From Mytilus edulis (taxonomy: Eukaryota; Mollusca; Bivalvia; Mytilida; Mytilidae), in contig NC_092355.1 in assembly GCF_963676685.1 (NCBI RefSeq), positions 57,943,613 to 58,007,612 on the forward strand: a DNA stretch of 64,000 bases, written 5' to 3'. A model generated the notes under the pieces. The model saw only the letters and a list, made by a program, of their open reading frames with translations, searched no databases and was not told where the DNA came from. The stretch's first letter is position 1, and every line of letters begins with the position of its first letter. The position numbers and the translations under genes were made by a program. Shown piece after piece: positions 60,501-62,036 of this stretch.

Positions 60501-61310
60501 TTGAAGGCAACAATATTCTTCTGTATATAGTCCATAGAACCTCCGCTGGACTTATAGTACCAGATATAGCCACTGTAGTTAAGGAATGTTTGGTTACAAC
60601 AATGGAGAGAATTTCAGATTTCTATCAATCCACAATCAATGTAAAACACAGCCAACAATTACCTTTCCATATTGAATATTCATGTTTTGAATTGAAATGC
60701 TTCATTAGTGAAGAGGCAGCTTTGCAGATCAGTGAATGGGTTTGTGACAAACATAAACTTACACACAGACAAGGAAACTGGGTTGTTTGGAACCAAGATA
60801 AGGTAAACATTATATATATATATATATATATAGTACGGTCAGTAAGCAAATTGCAAATTAATTTAAAGAAGAAACGAGATGAAAACTAAAAAAACAGAAC
60901 CCCAGTTTTGAAATTCTTTTCTTGTGTAGTAACAAGTAGTTGTAAATAAAACTATAAAGAGGTATTTTTTATCAACGTGCTAATTATCATTAGATAATAC
61001 ACTATTTTTCATATTTTAACTATTACTCAAAAACCATATGACTGTACAACAACAAATGGCTGTGTTCATGGTACAAATGTACATAGTTGGTTAACTCTGT
61101 TTTGAGTCTGTTCATTGTGTTACTCCCTTTTTGTGTAGGAGTTGTGTTCTTCACAAGGTCGAGATTTCCAAAACTGATAATGATATATAGTACATTTGGT
61201 GCATATTTTGAAAAATGAAATATTTCCTATTCTATAGATGATTAAAATTATTGCATGTATATATGTTTTATTTTTACAGATAAAAGAACAGTGTGAACTA
61301 CATTGTCCAG
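486..61310 (+). CDS. Ankyrin-Roc-COR (ROCO family) protein, 13 exons, both ends missing
   Basis: Joined exons: 486-569, 10216-10314, 10648-10749, 11083-11181, 11804-11911, 13468-13539, 42627-42648, 53131-53340, 53980-54522, 55054-55160, 58480-58933, 60030-60802, 61280-61310. Total 2704 nt, about 901 codons, every junction AG/GT with matching phase. Residues 1-188 are ankyrin repeats. Roc follows, with P-loop GQFAVGKSS at about 216-224, DFGGQ at 395-399 and THKD at 475-478. COR is about 483-891. Family knowledge: Roc is a Ras-like GTPase that works with COR as a dimerising switch, and in DAPK-like and mollusc relatives ankyrins bind partners. The likely place is the cytoplasm. The first exon lies left of the window. 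The linker ending CELHCP suggests a further C-terminal exon, probably Death-like, to the right. Which paralogue this is cannot be decided. Introns range from 333 bp to 29 kb. Confidence 0.88.
541..690 (+). repeat. Tandem array made from the exon 1/donor junction
   Basis: A ~29-bp unit of the form AACATTGAYTATCAA..AGG followed by TAAACTTGT occurs about four times plus a partial copy. The first unit is the coding end of exon 1 with its donor. Later units carry a duplicated AGGTAAAC, so several decoy donors follow the true one. Confidence 0.8.
690..1300 (+). repeat. Intronic minisatellite, ~42-45 bp units
   Basis: Degenerate tandem units built on ACACTGATGTTCAACACAG and AACATGAGACACATCATGAC, about 14 copies with variable length. 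No coding potential; the open frame on the minus strand is a product of the repetition. Confidence 0.8.
1311..1440. repeat. Dispersed repeat fragment
   Basis: A segment including CCAGACGCGCGTTTCG and ACTCATCAGTGACGCTC. I recognise this as a very common dispersed sequence in mytilid DNA. Neither terminus is clear and no second copy occurs here. Confidence 0.5.
1480..3912 (+). repeat. 59-bp minisatellite, left part (~40 units)
   Basis: Units contain GGTCTGGACCTGACTACTC then AGAGTAAATAGACAAACAAA. Two main variants alternate, one ending ACAACAACACACAAC and one ending ATAACAACTAACAAC, giving a higher-order arrangement. The array is interrupted at 3912 by a transposon and resumes at 7225. Confidence 0.92.
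3913..7224. mobile_element. 3.3-kb DNA transposon (no transposase seen) inside the 59-bp minisatellite
   Basis: Left end CCCAGCAGGCACAC, right end (reverse complement) CCCTGCAGGCACAC. The flanking minisatellite reads ..GAGTA before and TAAATAG after, so a TA dinucleotide is duplicated (3911-3912, 7225-7226). Subterminal regions on both sides are full of short AACGTTGA/TTCAATGTT motifs. The interior has no recognisable long coding frame, so this is a non-autonomous or decayed copy. TA duplication would fit a mariner-like superfamily, but the ends are not diagnostic. Confidence 0.8.
7225..7745 (+). repeat. 59-bp minisatellite, right part (~9 units)
   Basis: Same unit as 1480-3912, continuing after the transposon. 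Several units are 60 bp, which leaves a minus-strand frame open from 7338 to 7610; it is repeat-derived, not a gene. Confidence 0.9.
7746..8400 (+). other. Intron sequence with decayed copies of the ankyrin-module intron
   Basis: Motifs CTAAATCCTGTTGTTAATTAG and AGACATGTTTAATGGACAA around 7885-7915 and 8225-8290 match the introns around exons 2-4, suggesting older module copies whose exon has been lost. Confidence 0.5.
8401..9356 (+). mobile_element. Hairpin-headed repeat element, GTCGAGCC family
   Basis: After a T-run it begins GTCGAGCC, has a GTCGTCGGCGTCGTC-rich stretch to 8480, then four tandem ~187-bp units (starting ATTCACTCTGTGGTTAAAG near 8488, 8679, 8873, 9065). It ends GGCGAGACACTGG followed by the palindrome GGGTTCCGCGGAACCC. 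The start and GGCGAGAC near the end are near-complementary. The architecture matches non-autonomous Helentron elements (see findings). Confidence 0.65.
9608..10127. mobile_element. 520-bp hAT-like MITE, copy 1
   Basis: 14-bp terminal inverted repeats CATAGATGCCAACC, flanked by a 6-bp duplication TAATGT. Neighbouring module introns supply the empty site (TTAATTAATGTGACTA). Line-by-line comparison finds no difference from the copy at 55333-55852. Internal stretches such as TCCGGTATTTAGAA resemble the hAT relic at 41486-42244, so both probably belong to one family. Confidence 0.9.
10216..10314 (+). CDS. Exon 2: ankyrin repeat
   Basis: 33 codons, phase 0 to 0: EYGLTALMVAAREGHVEVS then LLLLENRCNKDITS. 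A complete 33-residue ankyrin repeat in one exon, with TALM.AA..GHVEV.. and the terminal loop. Acceptor ATTCCAG, donor TCA|GTATGT. It is the first of three tandemly duplicated exons and differs from the consensus at the beta-turn (EYGL) and at the arginine that is a leucine here (VSL). Confidence 0.9.
10648..10749 (+). CDS. Exon 3: ankyrin repeat
   Basis: 34 codons, phase 0 to 0: DYDGWTALMLAAMEGHVEVS then RLLLENRCNKDITS. A canonical ankyrin repeat with one codon more than exon 2 in the turn. Acceptor TTCCAG, donor TCA|GTATGT. Against exon 2, I count five replacement changes plus the codon insertion and one silent change. Confidence 0.92.
11083..11181 (+). CDS. Exon 4: ankyrin repeat
   Basis: 33 codons, phase 0 to 0: WDGWTALMYAARWGHVEVS then RLLLENRCNKDITD. 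Third member of the duplicated set. The changes against exon 3 (DYD to WD, L to Y, ME to RW, S to D) fall in the turn and on the inner helix face, which ankyrin repeats use for binding. Donor GAT|GTATGT. Confidence 0.92.
11182..11803 (+). other. Intron 4 with degenerate module copies
   Basis: Contains two decayed versions of the module intron (for example ATATAAAGTGAGATCTCATT near 11450 and TTATTACACAACATT near 11677) without a recognisable ankyrin exon. Ends TTATATTATAG before exon 5. Confidence 0.6.
11804..11911 (+). CDS. Exon 5: ankyrin repeat
   Basis: 36 codons, phase 0 to 0: INGRTALHLAADWGRLHVTR then YLVEEGGISPFVKTHK. Classic G.TALHLAA..G...V...LVE.G ankyrin signature, closer to the general consensus than exons 2-4. 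Acceptor ATTATAG, donor AAG|GTAATA. Confidence 0.93.
11912..13467 (+). other. Intron 5, mostly unique AT-rich sequence
   Basis: No complete element seen apart from a ~315-bp stretch (12199-12515) that recurs at 21315-21602. Several A-rich runs between 13060 and 13250. Confidence 0.6.
12199..12515 (+). repeat. Intronic segment duplicated at 21315-21602
   Basis: From GGGTGATTAGTTATACTAAA to TTATTAGATAGTATCAAAAT, with scattered substitutions and small deletions between the two copies, same orientation. No terminal repeats identified, so it may be a fragment of a larger dispersed element. Confidence 0.7.
13468..13539 (+). CDS. Exon 6: last ankyrin repeat
   Basis: 24 codons, phase 0 to 0: GETPYDLAAVGVIGPNKKVM then EYLQ. 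A capping ankyrin repeat (G.TP.DLA....), shorter than the others. Acceptor TTTCAG, donor CAG|GTACAC. The following intron is 29 kb if the micro-exon at 42627 is correct. Confidence 0.9.
13988..14425 (+). mobile_element. Hairpin-headed repeat element, ATGCCCCAC family, copy 1
   Basis: After a T-run: ATGCCCCACC, the stem partner GAGGGGCAT, TCCGTTCGTCCGTCCG, then a body of two ~175-bp units. It ends at GGGCATTCG.. and ACACATTCTTGTTT. Same family at 50895-51225 and 58067-58356. Confidence 0.75.
14640..15875 (+). repeat. ~140-bp tandem array, left part
   Basis: About eight units containing AACTATATTTGGTGTATGGA, ACCTGACCTTGACCTCA and TTTTCATGGTT. Ends with GACATTTCAGCGTGTGC. The same array resumes after 18202, so two transposons separate the halves. 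Confidence 0.8.
16440..16892 (-). pseudogene. Unrecognised open frame inside the transposon
   Basis: 150 codons starting MMIVSSTENIERLPEGREIF. Its middle third (CYNCQVYYPYEPLCVF and on) is simply read through the foldback insertion at 16645-16752. The C-terminal part (QIWAVNDFQSARIAEQIGRK) looks protein-like but matches no family I know. Expression is not supported. Confidence 0.25.
16645..16752. mobile_element. 108-bp foldback MITE
   Basis: Arms of ~46 bp (CACAGGGGCTTGTTACAATT .. and its complement at 16707-16752) with a ~13-base loop. Exact 7-bp direct repeats GTTGGAC flank it at 16638-16644 and 16753-16759, so it inserted into the surrounding transposon. Confidence 0.88.
17118..18202 (+). 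mobile_element. CAGGGATGATTCCA transposon, copy 1 (1085 bp)
   Basis: Terminal inverted repeats CAGGGATGATTCCA; 5-bp direct repeats AACAT at 17113-17117 and 18203-18207. The interior is not coding. Near the right end is GGGCCGCTTAGCGGCCC. 5-bp duplications with CAGGG ends fit a hAT subgroup with short duplications; this is assigned from memory. Confidence 0.88.
18208..18690 (+). repeat. ~140-bp tandem array, right part
   Basis: Continuation of 14640-15875, with AACTATATTTGGTGTTT and GACATTTCAGCGTGTACACT at its end. Confirms that the two transposons inserted into one array. Confidence 0.75.
18691..19039 (+). other. Intron, nothing recognised
   Basis: AT-rich unique-looking sequence between two repeat elements. 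No exon signal in the gene's phase was noted. Confidence 0.5.
19040..20570 (+). mobile_element. Hairpin-headed repeat element, ATACGACC family
   Basis: After a T-run: ATACGACC .. GGTCGTAT stem, GGCGTCGTCGTCGTCGTC to 19112. Then three ~165-bp units (with AAGGAAGGTTGGGATT) and four ~125-bp units (with GGTTCTTTGATATGC), then a pair of ~180-bp units around TTTGCCAATAACTTTATG (20275-20570). The right boundary is uncertain. I recognise the first unit as extremely common in mussel DNA. Confidence 0.65.
20868..21316 (+). mobile_element. Short interspersed element, near full length
   Basis: Begins around CTGTTCAGGGATCGACCTC, contains GCGCCCTGCGGAGCACC and ends GACTCATTGGCAATCATACC TTATCTT. I recognise this as an abundant bivalve retroposon; a short degraded relative is at about 53465-53525. 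RNA polymerase III boxes could not be assigned confidently. Confidence 0.55.
21315..21602 (+). repeat. Second copy of the 12199-12515 segment
   Basis: Starts directly at the end of the short interspersed element (TTATCTTGGGTGATTAG). Shorter than the first copy by small deletions. Confidence 0.7.
21632..22240 (+). repeat. Two hairpin-headed repeat heads with ~175-bp tandem body
   Basis: A weak head at 21632 (ATAACCAACG..) and a clear one at 22026 (TATACCCCCC .. GGGTATAATG then GTCCGTCCGTCTGTC). The body unit includes CAACTCCTCTGAAACCACAC and AAGGACATACTATGT, three copies. Units from two related copies seem to be juxtaposed. Confidence 0.6.
22241..23115 (+). other. Intron, mostly unique
   Basis: Contains a small palindrome GACGGCTTCAAGCCGTC at 22229-22245. 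Otherwise AT-rich sequence without recognised features. Confidence 0.45.
23130..23232 (-). mobile_element. Fragment of the GGCGGATCCAG MITE family
   Basis: A G-run, GGGGGTTGGAACCCGCC, and the right end GGCTGGATCCGCCACTGA, related to the complete copy at 26482-26645. Confidence 0.55.
24255..25455. repeat. Palindromic ATAAGATATCTTATA satellite, array 1
   Basis: Dozens of degenerate ~20-25-bp units centred on the self-complementary AAGATATCTT, interrupted by a foldback block at about 24704-25130. A right-hand flank with TTGAAGT.. ATTAAAT and GGCTTGCCATA resembles the flank of array 2 at 52640-52985. Confidence 0.88.
24712..24860. mobile_element. Foldback element inside the satellite
   Basis: Arms of ~60 bp: CGAGTGTAATACGATATTTA with TCCACTCGAGACAG, and their complement at about 24797-24845 (CTGTCGAGAGTGGATAAATA..). 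The loop is around CAAGGCTTGCCC. Confidence 0.8.
25720..25748 (+). repeat. Homopolymer G tract
   Basis: A run of about 25 G residues inside copy 3. A likely assembly length uncertainty and G-quadruplex candidate. Confidence 0.7.
26482..26645 (+). mobile_element. 164-bp MITE with GGCGGATCCAG ends
   Basis: Ends CAGGGGCGGATCCAG and CTGGATCCGCGCCTG, flanked by AGGTT at 26477-26481 and 26646-26650. Copy 1 of the host transposon shows the unoccupied site (complement of CAGCAGGTTGATAAA). A decayed relative is at about 46998-47150. Confidence 0.9.
27490..28751 (+). repeat. ~46-bp minisatellite, left part
   Basis: Units built on GTAGATGATACCATTACCAG then CAGTGGTACTAAACACAGTC, about 25 copies with irregular lengths. 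Interrupted by the DIRS-type element and resumed after it. Confidence 0.88.
28781..28922 (+). repeat. DIRS left inverted terminal repeat
   Basis: 142 bp whose complement is 33907-34048, with a few mismatches. From AAGTAATAAATTAGCTTA to CCATAATAACTTGTCAT. Confidence 0.92.
29025..29212 (+). repeat. Four tandem mini-hairpins in the DIRS leader
   Basis: TTGTCTACGATGTACGACAA and close variants occur four times; each is an inverted repeat (TTGTC .. GACAA). They lie between the left terminal repeat and the gag-like region. Confidence 0.85.
30664..30819 (+). pseudogene. DIRS gag-like C-terminus
   Basis: Open 51-codon stretch reading GNISPLTAEALLVNRAYTSR then QFPSLRGRGFPKGNRESQRG, then a stop. Arg/Gly-rich tails of this kind end the first open reading frame of DIRS elements. 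A possible start for this region, MALQLEIIDKATERVKSK, is at 29598, but the frame between is broken. Confidence 0.6.
30952..32040 (+). pseudogene. DIRS reverse transcriptase and RNase H, broken
   Basis: Fragments in order: EVQKLIAKGAI-stop-EVD with FISYIFLVPEKDGSSRPV (30960-31090), the catalytic YIDDS box at 31423-31437 with CFGINFEKLVLIPWKHIVFL just after it, and RNase H pieces DASLEGFG (31894) and HIDFLELLAIF (about 31980). Multiple stops and frameshifts; no function is expected. Confidence 0.85.
33150..33580 (+). pseudogene. DIRS tyrosine recombinase, broken
   Basis: Pieces in different frames: HGTLFFHIHEFLKNTRSV (about 33240-33295) and SIKDIMATA-stop-SGH (about 33520-33560), which resemble the usual HEF.K.TR and KDI...A.WS segments of DIRS recombinases. 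The catalytic set cannot be confirmed because the frame is too broken. Confidence 0.6.
33727..33825 (-). repeat. DIRS internal complementary region
   Basis: GAGACCGAAGGCGAAATATG with AATAAGAATG is the complement of the left outer end (28752-28780). The adjoining TTCCTTCTTGGATGTGCAGG and on to CTCGAAAGTAAT is the complement of the right outer end (34043-34119). An AAT core sits at the junction. Confidence 0.92.
33907..34048 (-). repeat. DIRS right inverted terminal repeat
   Basis: Complement of 28781-28922. Confidence 0.92.
34141..34770. mobile_element. 630-bp foldback element with TTAA duplication
   Basis: Ends GGTAGCACAATACAAAGATT and the complement of GGTAGTACAATACAAAGATT. The inverted arms run ~300 bp to a central hairpin (AAAAGGGTGTCTCAGATT at 34426 and its complement at 34468). 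TTAA lies at 34137-34140 and 34771-34774, and the minisatellite unit (TACTTAACACAG) supplies the empty site. TTAA duplication is typical of piggyBac-like and Kolobok-like elements. Confidence 0.88.
34775..36250 (+). repeat. ~46-55-bp minisatellite, right part
   Basis: Same unit family as 27490-28751, drifting to longer units with CTTGGATACCCTTACCAG and GTGGTGCTTAACACTCTAC. More degenerate after 35200. Confidence 0.85.
36251..36735 (+). other. Intron, nothing recognised
   Basis: AT-rich sequence between the minisatellite and a dispersed repeat. No exon in matching phase was seen. Confidence 0.45.
36740..37083 (+). mobile_element. Dispersed retroposon-like repeat, copy A
   Basis: Contains GCTGCTCACAAGGAATCTAT, CGCCATCACGAGTTGGTTGA and CAGGATCTGCTTACCCTTCC. 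Other copies are 39225-39705 (+) and 56965-57335 (-); its 3' part alone (GAGTTTGACTGTCCCTCTGG) is at 37880-38020. Probably the 3' region of a retroelement common in mussels. Confidence 0.65.
37084..37830 (+). mobile_element. Hairpin-headed repeat element, GGGTCCCGCC family
   Basis: Head GGGTCCCGCCTTAAGGCGGG TACCC, then TCCGTCCGTCCATCCGTCCG, then about four ~170-bp units with ATATCTTGAGAACCGTTA and GTCAAAGGTCAAGGTCAAA. The right end is unclear. Confidence 0.65.
37880..38030 (+). repeat. 3' fragment of the dispersed retroposon-like repeat
   Basis: GTGTACTATTGCTCATCTGT to CATCTTTCGTCCCTCTTTT, matching the end of the copy at 39225-39705. A 64-codon frame here is incidental. Confidence 0.65.
38564..40583 (+). 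mobile_element. Hairpin-headed element, AGCTCACC family, copy 1
   Basis: After a T-run: AGCTCACCTGGCC .. GGCCAAGTGAGC stem, GGCGTCCGTCGTCGTCG, then long body units with GAAACTACTAGGTCAAAT and TATAGATAGAGATAAACTGT. It ends GGTGAGCGACACA, the palindrome GGCTCTTAAGAGCC and TCTAGTTT. Carries a nested dispersed repeat at 39225-39705. Confidence 0.8.
39225..39705 (+). mobile_element. Dispersed retroposon-like repeat, copy B (fullest)
   Basis: From TTTCTTGATAGAGGGTTACT to GACTGTCCCTTTGTTATC TTTC. It contains a 73-codon frame at 39482-39703 (MPHVKQDLLTLPEHLRSPLV..). That frame also exists in degraded form in other copies, so it may be a remnant of a retroelement protein or chance. Confidence 0.65.
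40584..41485 (+). other. Intron with degraded AGCTCACC-family body units
   Basis: Repeated traces of ATAGACAGAAAGATCTACAA and AGCAAGACAATACCTACAAA show decayed body units. No gene feature seen. Confidence 0.45.
41486..42244 (+). mobile_element. Internally deleted hAT transposon
   Basis: Ends CATACCTGTCAACTC and GAGGTTGACAGGTATG, with 7-bp duplications TTTCAGG at 41479-41485 and 42245-42251. Carries the 3' end of a transposase gene. Internal and terminal similarity to the 520-bp elements (CATAGATGCCAACC ends) suggests it is a relic of their source family. Confidence 0.88.
41700..42070 (+). pseudogene. hAT transposase C-terminal dimerisation region
   Basis: Reads SKLAKTLLVLPNSNADSERA then FSLVKKIGTECRADLNKDTL, then CALLSCKMN. 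This is the hATC motif (L..LP.SNADSER.FS..K.I.T..R..L...TL..LL..K.N). The N-terminal zinc finger and catalytic core are missing, so it cannot transpose itself. Confidence 0.88.
42627..42648 (+). CDS. Exon 7: candidate 22-nt micro-exon
   Basis: ACTGCTGTTCTAAGGACGAA AG between TTTATTTCAG and GTATTT. It reads TAVLRTK and leaves one G, which joins AG of exon 8 to give Glu. The phases (0 in, 1 out) are exactly what exons 6 and 8 require, and it sits in a stretch without recognised repeats. The assignment rests on phase and splice sites alone; a different exon in the 39.6-kb gap could take its place. Confidence 0.45.
42649..43300 (+). other. Intron 7, proximal unique part
   Basis: No repeats or exons recognised before the next repeat element begins. 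Confidence 0.45.
43875..47893. mobile_element. 4.0-kb DNA transposon with long terminal inverted repeats
   Basis: Both ends read CAAGGATTTGTATAGTAAGA AGGATTGGAATCTCG on opposite strands (35 bp identical, then weaker similarity). 7-bp duplication GTTATTT at 43868-43874 and 47894-47900. The interior has a triple repeat TTTTCCTGCAACGGYGTCAA AG at 45050-45180, an internal ~290-bp tandem duplication (46300-46890) and a fragment of a GGCGGATTTAG MITE near 46998-47150. No transposase domain is recognised. Confidence 0.85.
45627..45706 (+). other. Possible alternative terminal exon inside the 4-kb transposon
   Basis: A strong acceptor (CCTTTTTTTCAG) precedes a frame that joins exon 7 in phase and reads VFSKMLKLVNAEKKSLGTRI then QVPKKV and stop. 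AATAAA follows near 46022. This could end an ankyrin-only isoform, but it lies in transposon sequence and may be the transposon's own or chance. Confidence 0.2.
47965..49865 (+). mobile_element. Hairpin-headed element, AGCTCACC family, copy 2
   Basis: AGCTCACCAGGCCC .. GCAAGTGAGC, TCCGTCGTTCGTCGTCG, body, end GGTGAGCGACACAGGC, TTTTTAGAGCCTCTAGTTT. Inserted after a T-run of the surrounding ATACGCC element with no visible target duplication. Contains the insertion 48572-49698. Confidence 0.8.
48572..49698. mobile_element. 1.1-kb element with TAGGCGAGTGACTT ends
   Basis: Left TAGGCGAGTGACTTATTTC, right (complement) TAGGCGAGTGACTTTAACC; TTAATGCACC and ACCTA recur inside both ends. Flanks show TG on each side (48570-48571, 49699-49700), and removing the element plus one TG restores the host unit ACTACTGGTCCAAATTC. 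No coding frame. Superfamily unknown. Confidence 0.8.
50016..51660 (+). mobile_element. Degraded AGCTCACC-family element, copy 3
   Basis: A weakened head (AGATCTCCGGTG .. ATGCGAGCTTATG, GTTGTCGTCATCGTCC) and body units with GATAGAGATAAACTGTA. An ATGCCCCAC-family element is nested at 50895-51225. No clear 3' end. Confidence 0.6.
50895..51225 (+). mobile_element. Hairpin-headed element, ATGCCCCAC family, copy 2
   Basis: Head ATGCCCCACTACCACCTACG .. GAGGGGCAT, a long TCCG/TTCG run to 51020, one body unit, end GAGTGGGGCATTTG and ACATTCTTGTT. The host unit reads GCTGTTTTT before and GGTTATCATCTTG after, matching the empty form in sister units. Confidence 0.8.
51661..52639 (+). other. Intron 7, distal part with short inverted repeats
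   Basis: GGCCCTGTAGATTC at 51849 and GAATCTATAATAGGG at 51917 form a weak inverted pair. CCGTATTGGTCCTG and CCGTATTGGTCTTG repeat at 52340-52375. TTCGGACTTCGTCC lies near 52524. No element is defined. Confidence 0.4.
52640..52985. repeat. Palindromic ATAAGATATCTTATA satellite, array 2
   Basis: About 15 units of ATAATTTATAAGATATCTTA type, ending about 145 bp before exon 8. Its right flank (TTGAAGTGTTATTAAAAAG, GCTTGTCATAAATATTA) resembles the right flank of array 1, so the arrays are copies of one element. Confidence 0.88.
53131..53340 (+). CDS. Exon 8: Roc GTPase, P-loop
   Basis: 210 nt, phase 1 in and 1 out. Reads SSMFGRGSYESFDMRCMVTG then QFAVGKSSLVKLLVGDNVPE, on to GRCGLDIETRSWIMIDP. G..(F/A)VGKSS is the Walker A / G1 motif that holds the GTP phosphates, and TDGI is in the expected switch I position. 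Acceptor ATTTTCAG, donor CCTG|GTAAGA. An ATG at 53112 lies upstream of the splice acceptor and is not a start. Confidence 0.95.
53341..53979 (+). other. Intron 8 with degraded dispersed repeats
   Basis: Traces of the 20868 short interspersed element (CAGTGGTTGTTGCTGG, 53490) and of a TCCGTCC-type head at 53620-53640. The 74-codon frame at 53577 is incidental. Confidence 0.5.
53980..54522 (+). CDS. Exon 9: Roc GTPase with low-complexity insert and DFGGQ motif
   Basis: 543 nt, phase 1 in and 1 out. Begins ATYNALDVVYNKVLMTSIEE. Then about 85 residues rich in Ser, Gln, Lys and Glu (SQRETKTPEKQESVAKPGDS .. KKQQIKKKIKTKMTKKEIRK). Then KMKVGRLIFWDFGGQYVYYT, with the DxxG/Walker B motif (G3), and THQTFMTFRALFLVVFDGSK. 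The insert lies between switch I and G3. Donor GCAG|GTAATT. Confidence 0.95.
54523..55053 (+). other. Intron 9
   Basis: Contains a small palindrome ATCACACTCCGTACAGTGTG AT at 54795-54816. Otherwise unique AT-rich sequence, ending TTATTTCAG. Confidence 0.5.
55054..55160 (+). CDS. Exon 10: Roc GTPase, THKD guanine-specificity motif
   Basis: 107 nt, phase 1 in and 0 out. Reads FLLHWVNSILTYCKVVFAGI then PKILFVATHKDKVPV. THKD is the N/TKxD (G4) motif that recognises guanine. The donor is GTG|GTAAGT. The last ~50 bases and donor are repeated downstream as a decaying tandem array. Confidence 0.95.
55112..55945 (+). repeat. Tandem copies of the exon 10/donor junction
   Basis: Units start at 55112 (functional), 55201, ~55290 and ~55896 and share CCTAAGATMTTGTTTGTTGC, then ACCAGTGGYAAGT. 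The second keeps an intact GTGGTAAGT donor; the third is split by the 520-bp element; the fourth is very degraded. Confidence 0.85.
55333..55852. mobile_element. 520-bp hAT-like MITE, copy 2
   Basis: Same ends (CATAGATGCCAACC) and length as 9608-10127, with no difference seen by eye. 6-bp duplication TGGCAA at 55327-55332 and 55853-55858. Inserted into the third junction copy. Confidence 0.92.
55946..56619 (+). other. Intron 10, unique part
   Basis: AT-rich with no recognised feature. The minus-strand frames at 56082-56412 are unsupported. Confidence 0.45.
56625..56778. mobile_element. Foldback element
   Basis: Imperfect ~70-bp arms: TTGAATGCTTTTTTTTGTAA, GTAAAAGCGTTGACCG, GTATGAAGCGC and their complements, with centre TTCC at about 56700. 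Shares the long-palindrome style of 24712-24860 but not its sequence. Confidence 0.75.
56850..57800 (+). mobile_element. Hairpin-headed element, TATACCCCCGCC family
   Basis: TATACCCCCGCCGTAGCGGA GGGGGCAT head, then CTTGTCCGTTTGTATGTCC. Body units of ~165 bp with ATGACACTTATACACAATGC and CTAGAGTTATGCCCCTTT. A reversed dispersed repeat is nested at 56965-57335, cutting the first unit. Confidence 0.65.
56965..57335 (-). mobile_element. Dispersed retroposon-like repeat, copy C (reverse)
   Basis: Complement of the 39290-39705 sequence: GAGGGACGAAAGATACCAAA to GTCAACCAACTCGTGATGGC. Confidence 0.7.
58067..58356 (+). mobile_element. Hairpin-headed element, ATGCCCCAC family, copy 3
   Basis: ATGCCCCACCTACGATAGTA then GAGGGGCAT, TCCATCCGTCCGTCCGTTCG, one body unit nearly identical to 50895-51225, end ACACATTCTTGTTT. 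Confidence 0.8.
58480..58933 (+). CDS. Exon 11: end of Roc and start of COR domain
   Basis: 454 nt, phase 0 in and 1 out. Reads EDVETRRALLYSEVEELFKD then HEGRNHLVLDKQIFVNATDK: the last Roc helix and the loop leading into COR. Then DQEIESLKKAITELTFDHPC .. ELEIAEMVAAGKQILSLVEL .. LEQLHDFLHFQHSLGKIIYF and YVIINPLFMVEVMRSFVT. This LHFQ/HSLG.I.YF and INP..M......V pattern is typical of the COR winged-helix part. Acceptor TTTGCCAG, donor ACAG|GTATTT. Because the exon opens in frame after exon 10, the ATG at 58486 is internal. Confidence 0.95.
58934..60029 (+). other. Intron 11
   Basis: 1.1 kb of unique AT-rich sequence without recognised repeats; ends TATTTTCAG. Confidence 0.6.
60030..60802 (+). 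CDS. Exon 12: COR domain, C-terminal half
   Basis: 773 nt, phase 1 in and 0 out. Reads DKGFWPKNRRMQVIFSRMSE then SGIIRREDLYQIWEQKDFRP (helical COR-A end), LHLDILAEQRRYDT-like helix, YFVPCMV-like strand (here FFVPCMVTQRN), and the COR-B segment with FKGTVIPPALPNRLISACLS, YEGRMLLFSGFIVVSFDKAH and HQLPFHIEYSCFE-type strands. COR mediates dimerisation in this family. The donor is AAG|GTAAAC; a dinucleotide TA run follows it in the intron. Confidence 0.95.
60803..61279 (+). other. Intron 12
   Basis: Starts with a (TA)n run at 60811-60831; otherwise unremarkable. Confidence 0.6.
61280..61310 (+). CDS. Exon 13: short linker after COR
   Basis: 31 nt, phase 0 in and 1 out, reading IKEQCELHCP plus one base. 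Acceptor TTTTACAG, donor CCAG|GTAAGA. In related bivalve ROCO proteins, as I recall them, a Cys-x-x-x-Cys-Pro-Gly linker is followed by a Death-type domain; the next exon is not visible in the window. Confidence 0.8.
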
Positions 61311-61659
61311 GTAAGATTTCTCTAACGTAGCTTCACATGATTTAAAACTTGAAACAAGTTACTTAGTGATTGCATGCTAATCTGAACATAATATATTTAC
61401 TTTTATGAATTTAAACATTCGACAAAGAACTGATTGACGGCACATTTTCAATGGTTGTCACAAATCTGAATAAAGTTGTAAGGTGATTGCTTATAGAAGT
61501 GTTTTCCCCTTAAATGCATTTGTTAGTATTTTCTTTATTGTAGATAAATGAAAAGTCACATTAAAACGTTAAAATATCTGCAAAACATGATTTATGAATA
61601 AGTCGAACTGCTTAATTTGTCAAAAGGTTCAGCATTTAAGTACATCACAACATTTCACT
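61311..61659 (+). other. Intron 13, start
   Basis: Unique AT-rich sequence; no continuation exon in phase 1 was found. Confidence 0.5.
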
Positions 61660-62036
61660 TGGTTTTAGCTGATAGATAGGCGAAAAAATAATAGAAACAG
61701 ATCAATTTTAAGTTTCGTTCCGCTACGCTAATTTTTACCGAAATTATGGGCTTTTGTTGAAAAGCACAGTTGTATATGGGCTTTTTTCTAAACGCTTTCA
61801 GATATTGGGATCATTTTTGGCATGTGAGTTAATCAAGATGAGTTACAGATCAAGTTTAAGTTTTGTTCTGCTTTGCTAATTTTTGCCGAAATTATGGGCT
61901 ATGTACTTTGATAAATTGTTGAAAATAACAATTATATGAACTTTTTTTCTAAACGCTTTCAGATATCGGGCTGATTTGAGTTACCCATGATGAGTTACAG
62001 ATCAAGTTTAAGTTTTGTTTCACTCGGCTAATTTTT
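61660..62036 (+). repeat. ~170-bp tandem units, left part
   Basis: Two units with CAGATCAAGTTTAAGTTTTG and GCTAATTTTTGCCGAAATTA. Interrupted at 62036 by the ATACGCCC element and resumed at 63044. Confidence 0.75.

Noticed and set aside
60187..60573. 128-codon minus-strand frame opposite exon 12
   Set aside because: Shadow of the COR exon; the + strand frame has domain similarity and splice sites.
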